Positions 18,931 through 27,889 of a DNA stretch of 64,000 nt are shown one piece after another. Within the stretch, counting starts at the first letter, position 1. Every line of letters begins with the position of its first letter. The notes beneath the pieces were generated by a model that had not been told where the DNA came from, made no database searches, and saw nothing but the letters and a program-made list of their open reading frames with translations. This DNA is from Streptacidiphilus anmyonensis (GTDB lineage Bacteria; Actinomycetota; Actinomycetes; Streptomycetales; Streptomycetaceae): positions 273,349 through 337,348 of the forward strand of contig NZ_BBPQ01000002.1 of the NCBI RefSeq assembly GCF_000787855.1. The letters are read 5' to 3'. The translations under genes were made by a program, and so were the position numbers.

Positions 18931-19572
18931 TCAACCCACCGGCCCGGCCAGATACCTCTGGAACGTGGGAGCCAGCAGCGGCACCAGCTCCTCCTCCGTC
19001 GCGGAGGCGATCGGCTCCGCACGGATCACGTAGCGGGCCACCGCCAGCCCGATGATCTGGGAGAGCACCAACTCGGCCCGGAGCTCGGGGTGTTCGAGGT
19101 CCAGCTCGGCCGCCAGCCGGGTCACCAGCTCGCGGACCATGAAGTCCCGCAGCAGCGCGGCGATCTGCTCGCTGCCGACAGCGGTCCGCAGCACGGCCAA
19201 CAGCCGGTCGAGGATCTCCGGCTGACCCCAGATCGTGAGCAGGAAGCGCACGAGCCGCTCGCCCATCTGCTCCGGATCGCCGGAGGTGATCAACGGGACG
19301 ACGGTGGCCGGGTCGATCGGGAAGTCGAGCGCGGCGAGGAACAACCGCTCCTTGGAGCCGAAGTAGTGGTGCAGCAGGGCCGCGTCCACCCCGGCCACCC
19401 GCGCGATGCCGCGCATGCTCGCCTTGTCGTAGCCGCGCGCGCCGAACTCCGCCCGAGCGGCCTCCAGCACCGCGCCACGGGTGTCCGCGCCGCCCGGCCG
19501 CCGGCCGGTCCGGCGGGCCGCGGCAGGTCTGGGGGCCGCGGCGGGCAGGGATGCCTCTTCCTTCTCGCTCAT
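18931..19572 (-). CDS. TetR-family repressor of the exporter operon
   Basis: 213 residues from ATG 19572, preceded by GGATGGGGG; an ATG seven codons upstream is less well placed. A Lys/Pro/Ala-rich N-terminal arm precedes the helix-turn-helix at about 45-65 (MRGIARVAGVDAALLHHYFGSKE). The C-terminal ligand domain resembles the streptomycete TetR_C class with SQIIGLAVARYVIR. It heads the operon tetR-ATPase-permease and is divergent from the TauD-like dioxygenase, so it could repress both directions. Confidence 0.9.
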   Translation of the reverse strand: MSEKEEASLPAAAPRPAAARRTGRRPGGADTRGAVLEAARAEFGARGYDKASMRGIARVAGVDAALLHHYFGSKERLFLAALDFPIDPATVVPLITSGDPEQMGERLVRFLLTIWGQPEILDRLLAVLRTAVGSEQIAALLRDFMVRELVTRLAAELDLEHPELRAELVLSQIIGLAVARYVIRAEPIASATEEELVPLLAPTFQRYLAGPVG

Positions 19573-19710
19573 GCCCCCATCCTCTCCGAACATCCTCGCT
19601 GAACATCCTCGCCGAAGCCGTCGGATGATCCTTCATGCACGGGCCATGACTCTGCAACAGGACGGGTCCACGATGTGCTGAAACACGTTCTCGTTGGAAG
19701 GACGAAAGCC
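19573..19710. promoter_or_regulatory. Divergent control region: TetR exporter operon / TauD-like gene
   Basis: 138 bp. It contains a direct repeat GAACATCCTCG (two copies, 14 bp apart, about 19588-19612) and a small palindrome TCATG-N7-CATGA at 19633-19649, both possible repressor sites. The downstream gene has GGAAGG before its ATG. Confidence 0.4.
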
Positions 19711-20673
19711 ATGGCAACGGCGCCAACCCACTTGCAGATCACCCGACTCGGCGGTCGCATCGGTGCCCTCCTGCACGGCGTCAGGCTCGGCGGCGAGCTG
19801 TCCGGCCCGACCGTCGAGGCGATCCGGGCCGCGCTCCACACCCACAAGGTGATCTTCTTCAAGAACCAGCAGCACCTGGACGACGCGAGCCACGAGGACT
19901 TCGCCCGGCTGCTCGGTCAGCCGGTCGGCCACCCGACCGTGCCCGCCGCCGACGGGCGCTACGTGTTCGAGCTCGACGCGACCAAGGGCGTGCGGGCCAA
20001 CAACTGGCACACGGACGTCACCTTCGTCCCCGCCTACCCAGCCGCCTCCATCCTGCGGGCGATCGAGCTGCCGCCCTACGGCGGCGAGACCGTCTGGGCC
20101 AACACGGCCGCCGCCTACCGGTCGCTGCCGCCCGCACTGAAGGTCTTCGCCGAGCACCTGCGCGCCGTCCACACCAACGACTTCGACTACGCCGCCCGGC
20201 TCGGGCTGCGCCCGGAGCTCGCCGAGAATCGCGAGGTGGCCGAGCTGTTCCGGCAGGTGTTCGTCGCGACGGCGTTCAAGACCGAGCACCCGGTGGTGCG
20301 GGTCCACCCGGTGACCGGCGAGAAGACGATCCTGCTCGGCGCCTTCACGCAGAGCCTGGTCGGCTTCTCCAGCGACGACAGCCGGGAGCTGATCGCGCTG
20401 TTCCAGCGCTTCGTCGAGAAGCCCGAGCACACCGTCCGCTGGCGGTGGGAGGTCGGCGACGTCGCGATCTGGGACAACCGCGCCACCCAGCACTACGCCG
20501 TCAACGACTACGGCGACGAGCCGCGCCTGGTCCGCCGGATCACCCTCGACGGAGACGTCCCGGTCGGCGTCGACGGGCAGCCCAGCCGACTGCTGGAGCC
20601 CGCCGATCCGCCGCGCGTCGCCGGGATCGTGCCGGCCGCCGAGCTGGAGCAGCTAGCGCTCCCGCGCGCCTGA
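19711..20673 (+). CDS. TauD/TfdA-family Fe(II)/2-oxoglutarate dioxygenase
   Basis: 320 residues from ATG 19711 (GGAAGG upstream). The iron-binding facial triad is visible: His100 and Asp102 in NWHTDVTF and His261 in [11 protein letters not shown], followed by arginines (LVRRITLDG) that hold 2-oxoglutarate. The fold and length match taurine and alkylsulfate dioxygenases, which release sulfite or an aldehyde from sulfonates/sulfates; the true substrate is unknown. No sulfonate transporter adjoins it. It is divergent from a TetR-controlled exporter. Its 3' end overlaps the convergent terC gene by 21 bp. Confidence 0.9.
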   Translation: MATAPTHLQITRLGGRIGALLHGVRLGGELSGPTVEAIRAALHTHKVIFFKNQQHLDDASHEDFARLLGQPVGHPTVPAADGRYVFELDATKGVRANNWHTDVTFVPAYPAASILRAIELPPYGGETVWANTAAAYRSLPPALKVFAEHLRAVHTNDFDYAARLGLRPELAENREVAELFRQVFVATAFKTEHPVVRVHPVTGEKTILLGAFTQSLVGFSSDDSRELIALFQRFVEKPEHTVRWRWEVGDVAIWDNRATQHYAVNDYGDEPRLVRRITLDGDVPVGVDGQPSRLLEPADPPRVAGIVPAAELEQLALPRA

Positions 20674-21672
20674 CAGTTCCTGCTCGGCCTTCCCCTGCTC
20701 GTCCTCCTTCGCCTCGGTCGCACGCGCCGTCCGGCGCGAGGCGATCAGCGAGGTGACGGTCGTGACGGCCAGCACCCCGACCACGACGGCGAGCGAGAGC
20801 GGCGTGCCGATCTCCGGCGCGCCGTGGACGCCCGCCTCGTGGAGGGCGTGCAGCAGCAGCTTCACGCCGATGAAGCCGAGGATCACGGACAGACCGTAGG
20901 AGAGGTGCACCAGGCGGTCCAGCAGGCCGCCGATGAGGAAGTAGAGCTGGCGCAGGCCCATCAGCGCGAAGGCGTTGGCCGCGAACACGATGTAGGCGTC
21001 CTGCGTCAGCCCGAAGATGGCGGGGATCGAGTCCATCGCGAAGAGCACGTCCGTCGTGCCGATCGCCAGGATCACCAGCAGCATCGGGGTGATCAGCCGG
21101 CGGCCGCCCTCCACGACGGTGAACCGGGTGCCCCGGTAGCCGTCCGTGGTCGGGAAGCGGCGTTCGACGGCGCGGAGCAGCTTGCTCTCCTTGTACTCGT
21201 CGTCCTCCTTGCCTGACCGGGTCTCCTTGATCAGCTTCCAGGCGGTCCAGATCAGGAAGGCGCCGAAGAGGAAGAAGATCCACGAGAAGGAGGCGATGAC
21301 GGCCGCGCCCGCGGCGATGAAGACGGCCCGCAGCACCAGGGCTATCAGCACGCCGATCATCAGCACCCGCTGCTGGAGAACGCGCGGGACGGCGAACTTC
21401 GCCATGATCAGCACGAAGACGAAGAGGTTGTCGACACTGAGCGACTTCTCGGTGATCCACCCGGCCATGAACTGCCCGGCCGGGGCCGAGCCGGAGTGCC
21501 ACCACAGGAAGCCGGCGAAGAGCCCGGCGAGGGCGATCCACACCGCGGACCAAGTGGCCGCCTCGCGCAGTGAGACCTCGTGGGGTTTGCGCGCGCCGAC
21601 GAAGAAGTCGACGGCGATCAGGACGACGAGCACCACGATCGTGGTGACCCACATGGTCAGGGAAACGTCCAT
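20653..21672 (-). CDS. terC: TerC-family integral membrane protein
   Basis: 339 residues from ATG 21672, with GGAGGAG at a normal distance; an upstream in-frame ATG (21726) lies inside the regulatory leader. The protein has about eight membrane segments and the TerC signatures [13 protein letters not shown] and [13 protein letters not shown]-like [13 protein letters not shown], whose paired acidic residues line the presumed cation path. TerC proteins are linked to tellurite resistance and, in several bacteria, to manganese efflux, including loading of exported metalloenzymes. A candidate yybP-ykoY riboswitch precedes the gene, which supports the Mn role. It is the distal gene of the terD-GH16-terC unit. 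Confidence 0.93.
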   Translation of the reverse strand: MDVSLTMWVTTIVVLVVLIAVDFFVGARKPHEVSLREAATWSAVWIALAGLFAGFLWWHSGSAPAGQFMAGWITEKSLSVDNLFVFVLIMAKFAVPRVLQQRVLMIGVLIALVLRAVFIAAGAAVIASFSWIFFLFGAFLIWTAWKLIKETRSGKEDDEYKESKLLRAVERRFPTTDGYRGTRFTVVEGGRRLITPMLLVILAIGTTDVLFAMDSIPAIFGLTQDAYIVFAANAFALMGLRQLYFLIGGLLDRLVHLSYGLSVILGFIGVKLLLHALHEAGVHGAPEIGTPLSLAVVVGVLAVTTVTSLIASRRTARATEAKEDEQGKAEQELSGARER

Positions 21673-21683
21673 GGACGGTTGCT

Positions 21684-21815
21684 CCTCCGGCAGAAGACAC
21701 GTGTGTCTGCCGGAGGTCTCCTCCACCCGCTCGTCACGAGCCGGGTCGACGCACCCGGACGGTCCGAGGACCGTCGTGATGACGGGAGCGCCGTTTCAGG
21801 GAGTACTCCCCTCCG
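21684..21815 (-). promoter_or_regulatory. Candidate yybP-ykoY (Mn2+) riboswitch controlling terC
   Basis: The leader of terC carries the two conserved boxes of the manganese riboswitch: GGGGAGTA (minus strand, 21811-21804) and GAGACC just before CCTCCGGCAGA (21716-21706). A six-base P1 helix can form between CGGAGG (21815-21810) and CCTCCG (21716-21711). The same CCTCCGGCAGA can instead pair perfectly for 11 bp with TCTGCCGGAGG (21694-21684), which contains the terC ribosome site. The two pairings exclude each other, giving a translational ON switch: metal-stabilised P1 frees the ribosome site. The 5' box lies inside the last codons of the GH16 gene. Confidence 0.75.
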
Positions 21816-22587
21816 CTGGCCCGTCCAGGGTAACAAACGGGTCGGCGGCCCTGTAGACGCGGAGGTAGTCGACCGCGAAGGTGATCGGCGTGCTGCCGCT
21901 CGGCGCCGGGTGGTACCGACCGGCGCAGACGGACAGGTTCAGGATCAGGTAGGCGGACCAGTCCACGCCGACGCCGGTGTCGTCCGAGAAGACCTTGACG
22001 CCGCCCACGTACCAGTCGACCGACTCCTCACCGTAGGTGGTGCCGACGGTGACCCAGCCGCCCGGCTTGATCAGGTTCGCGTCGGTGTAGTAGGTGCCAC
22101 CGCCGCCCACGTGGTTGCTCAGCTCCAGCAGGTTCGGGTTGTCCGGGTGGTACTCGAAGGAGTCGATCTCACCGTCGCCGTCCTTCCAGGTCCACAGCGC
22201 CGGCCAGGCGCCCTGACCGGTCGGCAGTTGCACCCGGGTCTCGATGTGGTCGCCGGTCGTGACCTGGAACCCCTCCTGGGAACCCTCGGTGGTGAGCAGG
22301 CCGGTGGTCCAGGCGCGCCGACCGTTCCGCAGGGTGTGCGAGCCGGGCCGAGCGGTGAAAGTGGCGACGCCGTCGGCGACGGAGACCGCGCTCGGGTCCA
22401 ACCAGTCGAGCTTGTTGTCGTTCGGGTTGTGGTTGCCGTACTCGTACGCCGAGGTGGTGTCACCGACCCAACGGCGGCCCCATGTCAGGGGACTGCTGAA
22501 CTCCTCCGCCCAGATCGGCGCGGGCGGGGTGGCGGGAGTGGACGACGGGGTGGGGCGAAGCGTCGACATGGGCGTGCTCACACTCAC
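21796..22587 (-). CDS. Glycoside hydrolase family 16-like protein without signal peptide
   Basis: 263 residues from GTG 22587, overlapping the terD TGA (GTGA). After a Pro/Thr-rich start it has the beta-jelly-roll of GH16: IWAEEFSSPLTWGRRWVG, then the catalytic box GEIDSFEYH carrying the nucleophile and acid/base glutamates (ExDxxE), and the closing VDYLRVYRA. Family members cleave beta-1,3 or mixed-linkage glucans and galactans and are normally secreted, yet no signal sequence or membrane segment is present here. Embedded between terD and terC it probably acts inside the cell or on a ter-linked polymer. Its last codons (EGSTP) overlap the riboswitch of terC. Confidence 0.88.
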   Translation of the reverse strand: MSVSTPMSTLRPTPSSTPATPPAPIWAEEFSSPLTWGRRWVGDTTSAYEYGNHNPNDNKLDWLDPSAVSVADGVATFTARPGSHTLRNGRRAWTTGLLTTEGSQEGFQVTTGDHIETRVQLPTGQGAWPALWTWKDGDGEIDSFEYHPDNPNLLELSNHVGGGGTYYTDANLIKPGGWVTVGTTYGEESVDWYVGGVKVFSDDTGVGVDWSAYLILNLSVCAGRYHPAPSGSTPITFAVDYLRVYRAADPFVTLDGPAEGSTP

Positions 22588-23141
22588 AAGTGCTTCTCAA
22601 TCACGGGCAGCATCTCCCGGAAGGTCTGCCCGTGGGTCGGCACGCCAATCGCGGTGAGCTCCCACGCGCCCCCCTCGTCCCGGCCGACCTTGGCCAGCAC
22701 CTGGCCGCGGTGCTCACCGCCGCCGCTCAGCGTGAAGCGGGCGAGCTCGGCCCCGGTGCCGTCGTCCACCAGCTCGCAGCGGAAGTGCTGGACCTCGGCG
22801 AAACTCTGGCCGCTGTAGGAGTTCACCGTGAAGACGATCTGCGTGATCCGGTCGGGGACCCGGCCCAGGTCCACCGTGATCGACTCGCTCTCGCCCGTGT
22901 GCCGCACCGAGCCGTCGTTGCTGACCAGGTGCTGGAAGAAGACGACATCGGCCAGGGTGCCGTCGGCGAAGAGCACCGCGGACGCGTCGAGGTCCACCTT
23001 CGGATCGCGCCGACGCGATCCGAAGATGCCCCGGCGCGGCGCGCCCTGCCAGTCGAGATGGAGCCGGATCACCGGCGGGCCGCCCCCCGGGTCCGCGCGG
23101 TCGAGGCGGATGCTCTGGCCCGTGCTCAGACTCACCGACAT
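22584..23141 (-). CDS. terD: TerD-family stress protein
   Basis: 185 residues from ATG 23141, with a GGGGAGGG ribosome site. It matches the TerD / CABP1 domain, with MSVSLSTGQSIRLDR at the start, DLDASAVLF, VFFQHLVSNDGSVRHTGES and the family's IVFTVNSYSGQSF block; the acidic loops bind Ca2+ in homologues. The middle is slightly extended (RRGIFGSRRRDPK). TerD proteins are cytosolic stress proteins tied to tellurite, phage and oxidative resistance, and act with TerC-type membrane partners. It heads the operon terD-GH16-terC. Confidence 0.93.
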   Translation of the reverse strand: MSVSLSTGQSIRLDRADPGGGPPVIRLHLDWQGAPRRGIFGSRRRDPKVDLDASAVLFADGTLADVVFFQHLVSNDGSVRHTGESESITVDLGRVPDRITQIVFTVNSYSGQSFAEVQHFRCELVDDGTGAELARFTLSGGGEHRGQVLAKVGRDEGGAWELTAIGVPTHGQTFREMLPVIEKHL

Positions 23142-23258
23142 GGCTCGGCCCTCCCCTTTGTCGGACGCCCGTGGACCTGTGTCCGTTCCATGCAGCTTCT
23201 ATCGAGCACCATAGGCGCTCGGTCGGAGCTTGGGGTGGAGTAAACGGGCCTCCGTCAC

Positions 23259-25373
23259 TCAGGCGATCCCGGCTTCGCGCATCTGGCGCAACTCCTTCTT
23301 CAGTTCGTTCACCTCGTCGCGCAGCCGCGCGGCCACCTCGAACTGCAATTCGGCCGCCGCCGTGTGCATACGCTCCGTCAGCTCGCCGATCAGTTCGGCC
23401 AGCTCGGCGGCCGGGAGGCTCTTCGCCCCCTTGACGTCCGCCTTGAGTCCGAGCACCGGCACCGCGGCCTTCTGGCCGCGACCGCCGCCTCCGCCCCCGC
23501 TGCCGCGGTAGCCCGTGCTGAGCAGCTCGGCGGTGTCCATGTCCTCGCGGGCGAGGGTGTCCAGGATGTCGCCGATCTTCTTGCGCAGCGGCTGCGGGTC
23601 GATGCCGCGCTCCGCGTTGTACGCCTGCTGGATCTCGCGGCGGCGGTTGGTCTCCGAGATCGCGTGCTCCATGGCCGGGGTGATCCGGTCCGCGTACATG
23701 TGCACCTGGCCGGAGACGTTACGCGCGGCGCGGCCGATCGTCTGGATCAGGGACCGGGGCGAGCGCAGGAAGCCCTCCTTGTCCGCGTCCAGGATCGCGA
23801 CGAGGGAGACCTCGGGCAGGTCGAGGCCCTCACGCAGCAGGTTGATGCCGATCAGCACGTCGTAGTCGCCCGCGCGCAGCTGGCGCAGCAGCTCCACGCG
23901 GCGCAGCGTGTCGACGTCGCTGTGCAGGTAGCGGACCCGGATGCCGAGCTCGAGGAGGTAGTCCGTCAGGTCCTCGGCCATCTTCTTGGTCAGCGTGGTG
24001 ACCAGGACGCGCTCGTCCTTCTCCGTGCGCAGCCGGATCTCGTGGACCAGGTCGTCGATCTGGCCCTCGGTGGGCTTGACCACGATCTCCGGGTCGATCA
24101 GACCCGTCGGGCGGATGATCTGCTCGACGTGGCCGTCGCCGCGGGAGAGCTCGTACTCGCCCGGCGTGGCGGAGAGGTAGACCGTCTGCCCGATGCGCCG
24201 GACGAACTCCTCCCACTTCAGCGGCCGGTTGTCCATCGCCGACGGCAGCCGGAAGCCGTGCTCGACCAGCGAGCGCTTGCGCGAGGCGTCGCCCTCGTAC
24301 ATCGCGCCGATCTGCGGCACGGTCACGTGCGACTCGTCGATGACCAGGAGGAAGTCCTCCGGGAAGAAGTCCATCAGGGTGTTCGGCGCGCTGCCGGCGG
24401 TACGGCCGTCGATGTGGCGGGAGTAGTTCTCGATGCCGGAGCAGGTGCCGATCTGACGCATCATCTCGATGTCGTACGTCGTGCGCATGCGCAGCCGCTG
24501 GGCCTCCAGCAGCTTGCCCTGCTTCTCCAGCCTGGCGAGGGTCTCCTCCAGCTCCGTCTCGATCCCGGCGATGGCGCGTTCCATCCGCTCCGGGCCGGCG
24601 ACGTAGTGGGAGGCCGGGAAGACGTGGACCGTCTCGTCCTCGCTGATCACCTCGCCGGTGAGCGGGTGCAGGGTGGAGAGGGCCTCGATCTCGTCGCCGA
24701 ACATCTCGATCCGGATCGCGAGCTCCTCGTAGACCGGGAAGATCTCGATCGTGTCCCCGCGGACGCGGAAGGTGCCGCGAGTGAAGGCCACGTCGTTGCG
24801 GTTGTACTGGATCTCGACGAACCGGCGCAGCAGCGCGTCCCGGTCGATCTCGTCGCCGACCTTGAGCTGGACCATGCGGTCCGCGTACTCCTGCGGCGTA
24901 CCGAGGCCGTAGATGCAGGAGACGGAGGCGACCACGACCACGTCGCGCCGGGTGAGCAGCGAGTTGGTGGCCGAGTGGCGCAGCCGCTCGACCTCCTCGT
25001 TGATCGAGGAGTCCTTCTCGATGTAGGTGTCCGTCTGCGCGATGTACGCCTCGGGCTGGTAGTAGTCGTAGTACGAGACGAAGTACTCGACCGCGTTGTT
25101 CGGCAGCAGCTCGCGGAACTCGTTCGCCAGCTGGGCGGCGAGCGTCTTGTTCGGCGCCATGACGAGCGTGGGGCGCTGCAGCTTCTCGATCATCCACGCC
25201 GCGGTGGCGGACTTGCCCGTGCCCGTCGCGCCGAGCAGGACCACGTCCTTCTCGCCCGCGCGGATTCGGCGCTCCAGCTCCGCGATGGCGGTGGGCTGGT
25301 CGCCGTTGGGCTGGTAGGGACTGACGACCTCGAAGGGCGCCACGGACCGCTGAAGCTCGGTGATGGGTCTCAC
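23259..25373 (-). CDS. uvrB: Excinuclease ABC subunit B
   Basis: 704 residues from GTG 25373, because [21 protein letters not shown] is the conserved N-terminus; the frame extends further to a TTG at 25403. UvrB is the helicase-like core that verifies DNA damage and loads UvrC. Helicase motif [11 protein letters not shown], the beta-hairpin region [15 protein letters not shown] box [10 protein letters not shown], motif [11 protein letters not shown] and QTIGRAARN are all intact. After a glycine-rich linker the C-terminal UVR domain ([19 protein letters not shown]) for UvrC binding is present. It appears monocistronic. Confidence 0.97.
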   Translation of the reverse strand: MRPITELQRSVAPFEVVSPYQPNGDQPTAIAELERRIRAGEKDVVLLGATGTGKSATAAWMIEKLQRPTLVMAPNKTLAAQLANEFRELLPNNAVEYFVSYYDYYQPEAYIAQTDTYIEKDSSINEEVERLRHSATNSLLTRRDVVVVASVSCIYGLGTPQEYADRMVQLKVGDEIDRDALLRRFVEIQYNRNDVAFTRGTFRVRGDTIEIFPVYEELAIRIEMFGDEIEALSTLHPLTGEVISEDETVHVFPASHYVAGPERMERAIAGIETELEETLARLEKQGKLLEAQRLRMRTTYDIEMMRQIGTCSGIENYSRHIDGRTAGSAPNTLMDFFPEDFLLVIDESHVTVPQIGAMYEGDASRKRSLVEHGFRLPSAMDNRPLKWEEFVRRIGQTVYLSATPGEYELSRGDGHVEQIIRPTGLIDPEIVVKPTEGQIDDLVHEIRLRTEKDERVLVTTLTKKMAEDLTDYLLELGIRVRYLHSDVDTLRRVELLRQLRAGDYDVLIGINLLREGLDLPEVSLVAILDADKEGFLRSPRSLIQTIGRAARNVSGQVHMYADRITPAMEHAISETNRRREIQQAYNAERGIDPQPLRKKIGDILDTLAREDMDTAELLSTGYRGSGGGGGGRGQKAAVPVLGLKADVKGAKSLPAAELAELIGELTERMHTAAAELQFEVAARLRDEVNELKKELRQMREAGIA

Positions 25374-25456
25374 GCCACCAACCGTACGACCCGCCACTGA
25401 CAAACGGCCGCGAAATGGGGAGGCGGCCCCCTCGACAGCGCTGGCAGCATCCCGTC

Positions 25457-26248
25457 ATGAGTGTGCATCCCGACATCATCGAGTTCTACACCGACGCCTA
25501 CGACGAGTCGGACCGTCTCCATCGCAGCGCGGCCGGACGCGCCGAGCGGCTGCGGACGCTCGAGCTGCTGGCCCGCCATCTGCCGCCGGCCCCGGCCCGC
25601 GTCCTCGACATCGGCGGCGGCCCCGGCGTGCACGCGGCGGAGCTGGCCGCGCGCGGCTACCGGGTGACGCTGCTGGACCCGGTCCCCCGCCATGTCGACC
25701 AGGCCTCCCGCCACGGGTCCTTCACCGCGTTGCCCGGAGACGCGCGGGCGCTGCCGCAGGACGAGGACTCGTGCGACGCGGCGCTGCTGCTCGGCCCGCT
25801 CTACCACCTGACGGAGCGGTCGGACCGGATCAGGGCGCTGCGGGAGGCGCATCGCGTCGTCCGACCAGGCGGCGTGATCATGGCCGCGGTGATCTCCCGC
25901 CACGCCCCGCTGCTGGACCTGTCCGCGCGCGGCCGGATCACGACCGACGAGCGGGCGCAGGAGCTTGCCGCGGAGCTGGCTGAGACCGGCGTCAACGACC
26001 CGCGGTCGGGCTTCACCGTCGCCTACTTCCACACGGCGGCGGAGCTGCGCGAGGAGTGGCGGGACGCGGGACTCGGCGAGGCATCGTTGTACGGCATCGA
26101 GGGGCCGCTCTGGCCGCTGCTGGTCTCGGGGCTGGTCGAGGACCGCGACGACCTCGTCGCGACCGCGATCCGCACCGCCCGGGTCACGGAGCAGGACCCG
26201 GAGATGATCGCGTCGAGCGCCCACATCATGGCCGTGGGCCGGATCTAG
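25457..26248 (+). CDS. Class I SAM-dependent methyltransferase
   Basis: 263 residues from ATG 25457. Motif I is VLDIGGGPGVHAAEL (about 54-68), followed by the acidic end of strand 2 (TLLDPVPRHVDQA), motif II-like SCDAALLLGPLYHL, and REAHRVVRPGGVIMAAV. This is the Methyltransf_11/25 small-molecule or protein methyltransferase fold; the substrate is unknown. The 3' end overlaps the convergent nitroreductase remnant by 4 bp. The gene is divergent from uvrB with an 83-bp gap. Confidence 0.85.
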   Translation: MSVHPDIIEFYTDAYDESDRLHRSAAGRAERLRTLELLARHLPPAPARVLDIGGGPGVHAAELAARGYRVTLLDPVPRHVDQASRHGSFTALPGDARALPQDEDSCDAALLLGPLYHLTERSDRIRALREAHRVVRPGGVIMAAVISRHAPLLDLSARGRITTDERAQELAAELAETGVNDPRSGFTVAYFHTAAELREEWRDAGLGEASLYGIEGPLWPLLVSGLVEDRDDLVATAIRTARVTEQDPEMIASSAHIMAVGRI

Positions 26249-26783
26249 CCTTCCGTGACCGCCCGGAAGGGCGCCGTGACCAGATCGGCGACGCTGCGAC
26301 GCCCCCGTGCCACGGACGGCTCGTCGACCGCGCGGCCGACGGCGAGCATCGAGACGATCTCCCAGCCGGGTGCCGGCCGCAGCTCGGCGGTGAGCCCGTC
26401 CAGGTCGAAGGCCCGGAACTGGTGGGCGGCGAGACCCAGCGCCTGCGCCTGGACGGTGAGGTGGGCGACGGCCTGGCCCAGGTCGTAGTCGGCGAACTCG
26501 GAGTACGCGATCCCCGGCTCGTCGACCCAGCGCCGGGTCAGGTCACGACCAGCAGACCGGCGTCGAGTGCCCAGCGCGCGGAGCTGCGCGCGAGGTGGGG
26601 GACCATCCGGTCGTGGTCGAGCTCCCCCGGCCGGGCCGGGAGGAAGCCCCACGGCTGGGCGTTCCCGGCGGACGGCGCCCACCGTGCCGCTTCGAGCAGC
26701 AGCTCCAGCGCCTCGTCGTCGACCGCACAGGCGGGATCGAACTTGTCCGGGCTGAAGCGCGCGGCCAGCAGCGGGTGGATCAA
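26245..26783 (-). pseudogene. Nitroreductase-family gene, frameshifted
   Basis: Two minus-strand frames together make one nitroreductase of about 179 residues. The N-terminal part starts at TTG 26783, overlapping the zapE TGA (TTGA), and reads IHPLLAARFSPDKFDP and LLEAARWAPSAGNAQPW, the FMN-binding opening of the family, then stops at 26538 after DAGLLVVT. The C-terminal part (WVDEPGIAYSEFADYDLGQA, then LAAHQFRAFD and IVSMLAVGRA) continues in a frame that requires a one-base loss near 26535-26560. The family normally has one uninterrupted reading frame. This is either a recent pseudogene or a sequence error; programmed frameshifting is unlikely, as no slippery heptamer is apparent. Confidence 0.8.
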
Positions 26784-27844
26784 CTCGCGGCGGCTATCTG
26801 CCGGCTGTCGCGCGCGAGCGCGACCAGGCGGGAGATGGCGCGGAAGTACTTCTTCTTGTACCCCCCGTTCAGCATCTCCTCGCTGAATATGGAGTCGAAC
26901 GCGGTGCCGGAGGCGACGACCGGCAGCTCGCGGTCGTACATCCGGTCCGCCAGGACCACCAGGCGCAGCGCCGTGCTCTGGTCCGGGACGGCCGTGACGT
27001 CGCGCAGGAAGACGGCGTCGACGCCGTCGAGGAGCGCGCCGTAGCGGGAGGGGTGGACCTCGGAGAGGTGGGTCAGCAGCCGGTCGAAGTCGTCCAGGGA
27101 CGCGCCGGCGCCGTAGGAGCCGGCCAGGTCGGTGACCTGGCTGTCGCTGTACGGCGGCGGGGCCTCGGGGAGGCCGCGGTGGCGGTAGTCCTGGCCGTCG
27201 ATGCGCAGGCTGCGGAAGCGGGAGGCCAGGCCCTGGATCTCGCGCATGAAGTCGGAGGCGGCGAACCGGCCCTCGCCGAGCTTGCCGGGCAGGGTGTTGG
27301 AGGTGGCCGCGAGCTTGACGCCGGCCTCGGCGAGGCGGGTCAGCAGGGTGGAGACCAGGACGGTGTCGCCCGGGTCGTCGAGTTCGAACTCGTCTATGCA
27401 CAGCAGCGTGTGCCCGGAGAGCGCCTGCACGGCCTGCTGGAAGCCCAGCGCGCCGACGAGGTTGGTGAGCTCGACGAAGGTGCCGAACGCCTTGGGACCG
27501 GGGGTGGCGTGCCACAGGGACGCGAGCAGGTGGGTCTTGCCGACGCCGTAGCCGCCGTCGAGGTAGACCCCGCCCGGGCCGGCGGGCGTCGCAGGCTGCG
27601 CGGAGCGGCCGAACCAGCGCTTCTTCGCGGGCTTGGCGGAGGCGCCGTCCCGTGCGGTGAGGCCCGAGGCGAAGGTCTCCAGCACCCGGACGGCCTCGGC
27701 CTGGCTGGGCTGCCGCTGGTCCGGGATGTAGGTGCTGAAGCGCGCCTGCTGGAAGCGGGGCGGCGGGACCATCTCGGCGATCAGCCGCTCCGCGGCGACG
27801 ACGGGTCGACGCTCGGCAAGGGCTATGGGAGGCACAGGCGACAC
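26780..27844 (-). CDS. zapE: AFG1-like ATPase (cell-division protein ZapE)
   Basis: 354 residues from GTG 27844; an ATG at 27889 is in frame but would abut the divergent GTG 27890 with no room for signals. Walker A is YLDGGYGVGKTHLL, Walker B CIDEFELDDPGDT, sensor TSNTLPGKLGEGRF, and an arginine-rich SRFRSLRIDGQDYRHRG follows, all hallmarks of the AFG1/ZapE family. ZapE acts on Z-ring dynamics in E. coli, and AFG1 in mitochondrial protein quality control; the role in actinomycetes is not settled. It is cotranscribed with the nitroreductase remnant through a TTGA overlap. Confidence 0.85.
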   Translation of the reverse strand: MSPVPPIALAERRPVVAAERLIAEMVPPPRFQQARFSTYIPDQRQPSQAEAVRVLETFASGLTARDGASAKPAKKRWFGRSAQPATPAGPGGVYLDGGYGVGKTHLLASLWHATPGPKAFGTFVELTNLVGALGFQQAVQALSGHTLLCIDEFELDDPGDTVLVSTLLTRLAEAGVKLAATSNTLPGKLGEGRFAASDFMREIQGLASRFRSLRIDGQDYRHRGLPEAPPPYSDSQVTDLAGSYGAGASLDDFDRLLTHLSEVHPSRYGALLDGVDAVFLRDVTAVPDQSTALRLVVLADRMYDRELPVVASGTAFDSIFSEEMLNGGYKKKYFRAISRLVALARDSRQIAAAS

Positions 27845-27889
27845 GAGTCCCAAGGGTACGGTCCTCGGGGGCGTGGAAGACTGCCCCAT

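Noticed and set aside
26530-26570. Programmed -1 frameshift in the nitroreductase
   Set aside because: No slippery X-XXY-YYZ heptamer or downstream pseudoknot is visible, and the family has no such mechanism known to me.
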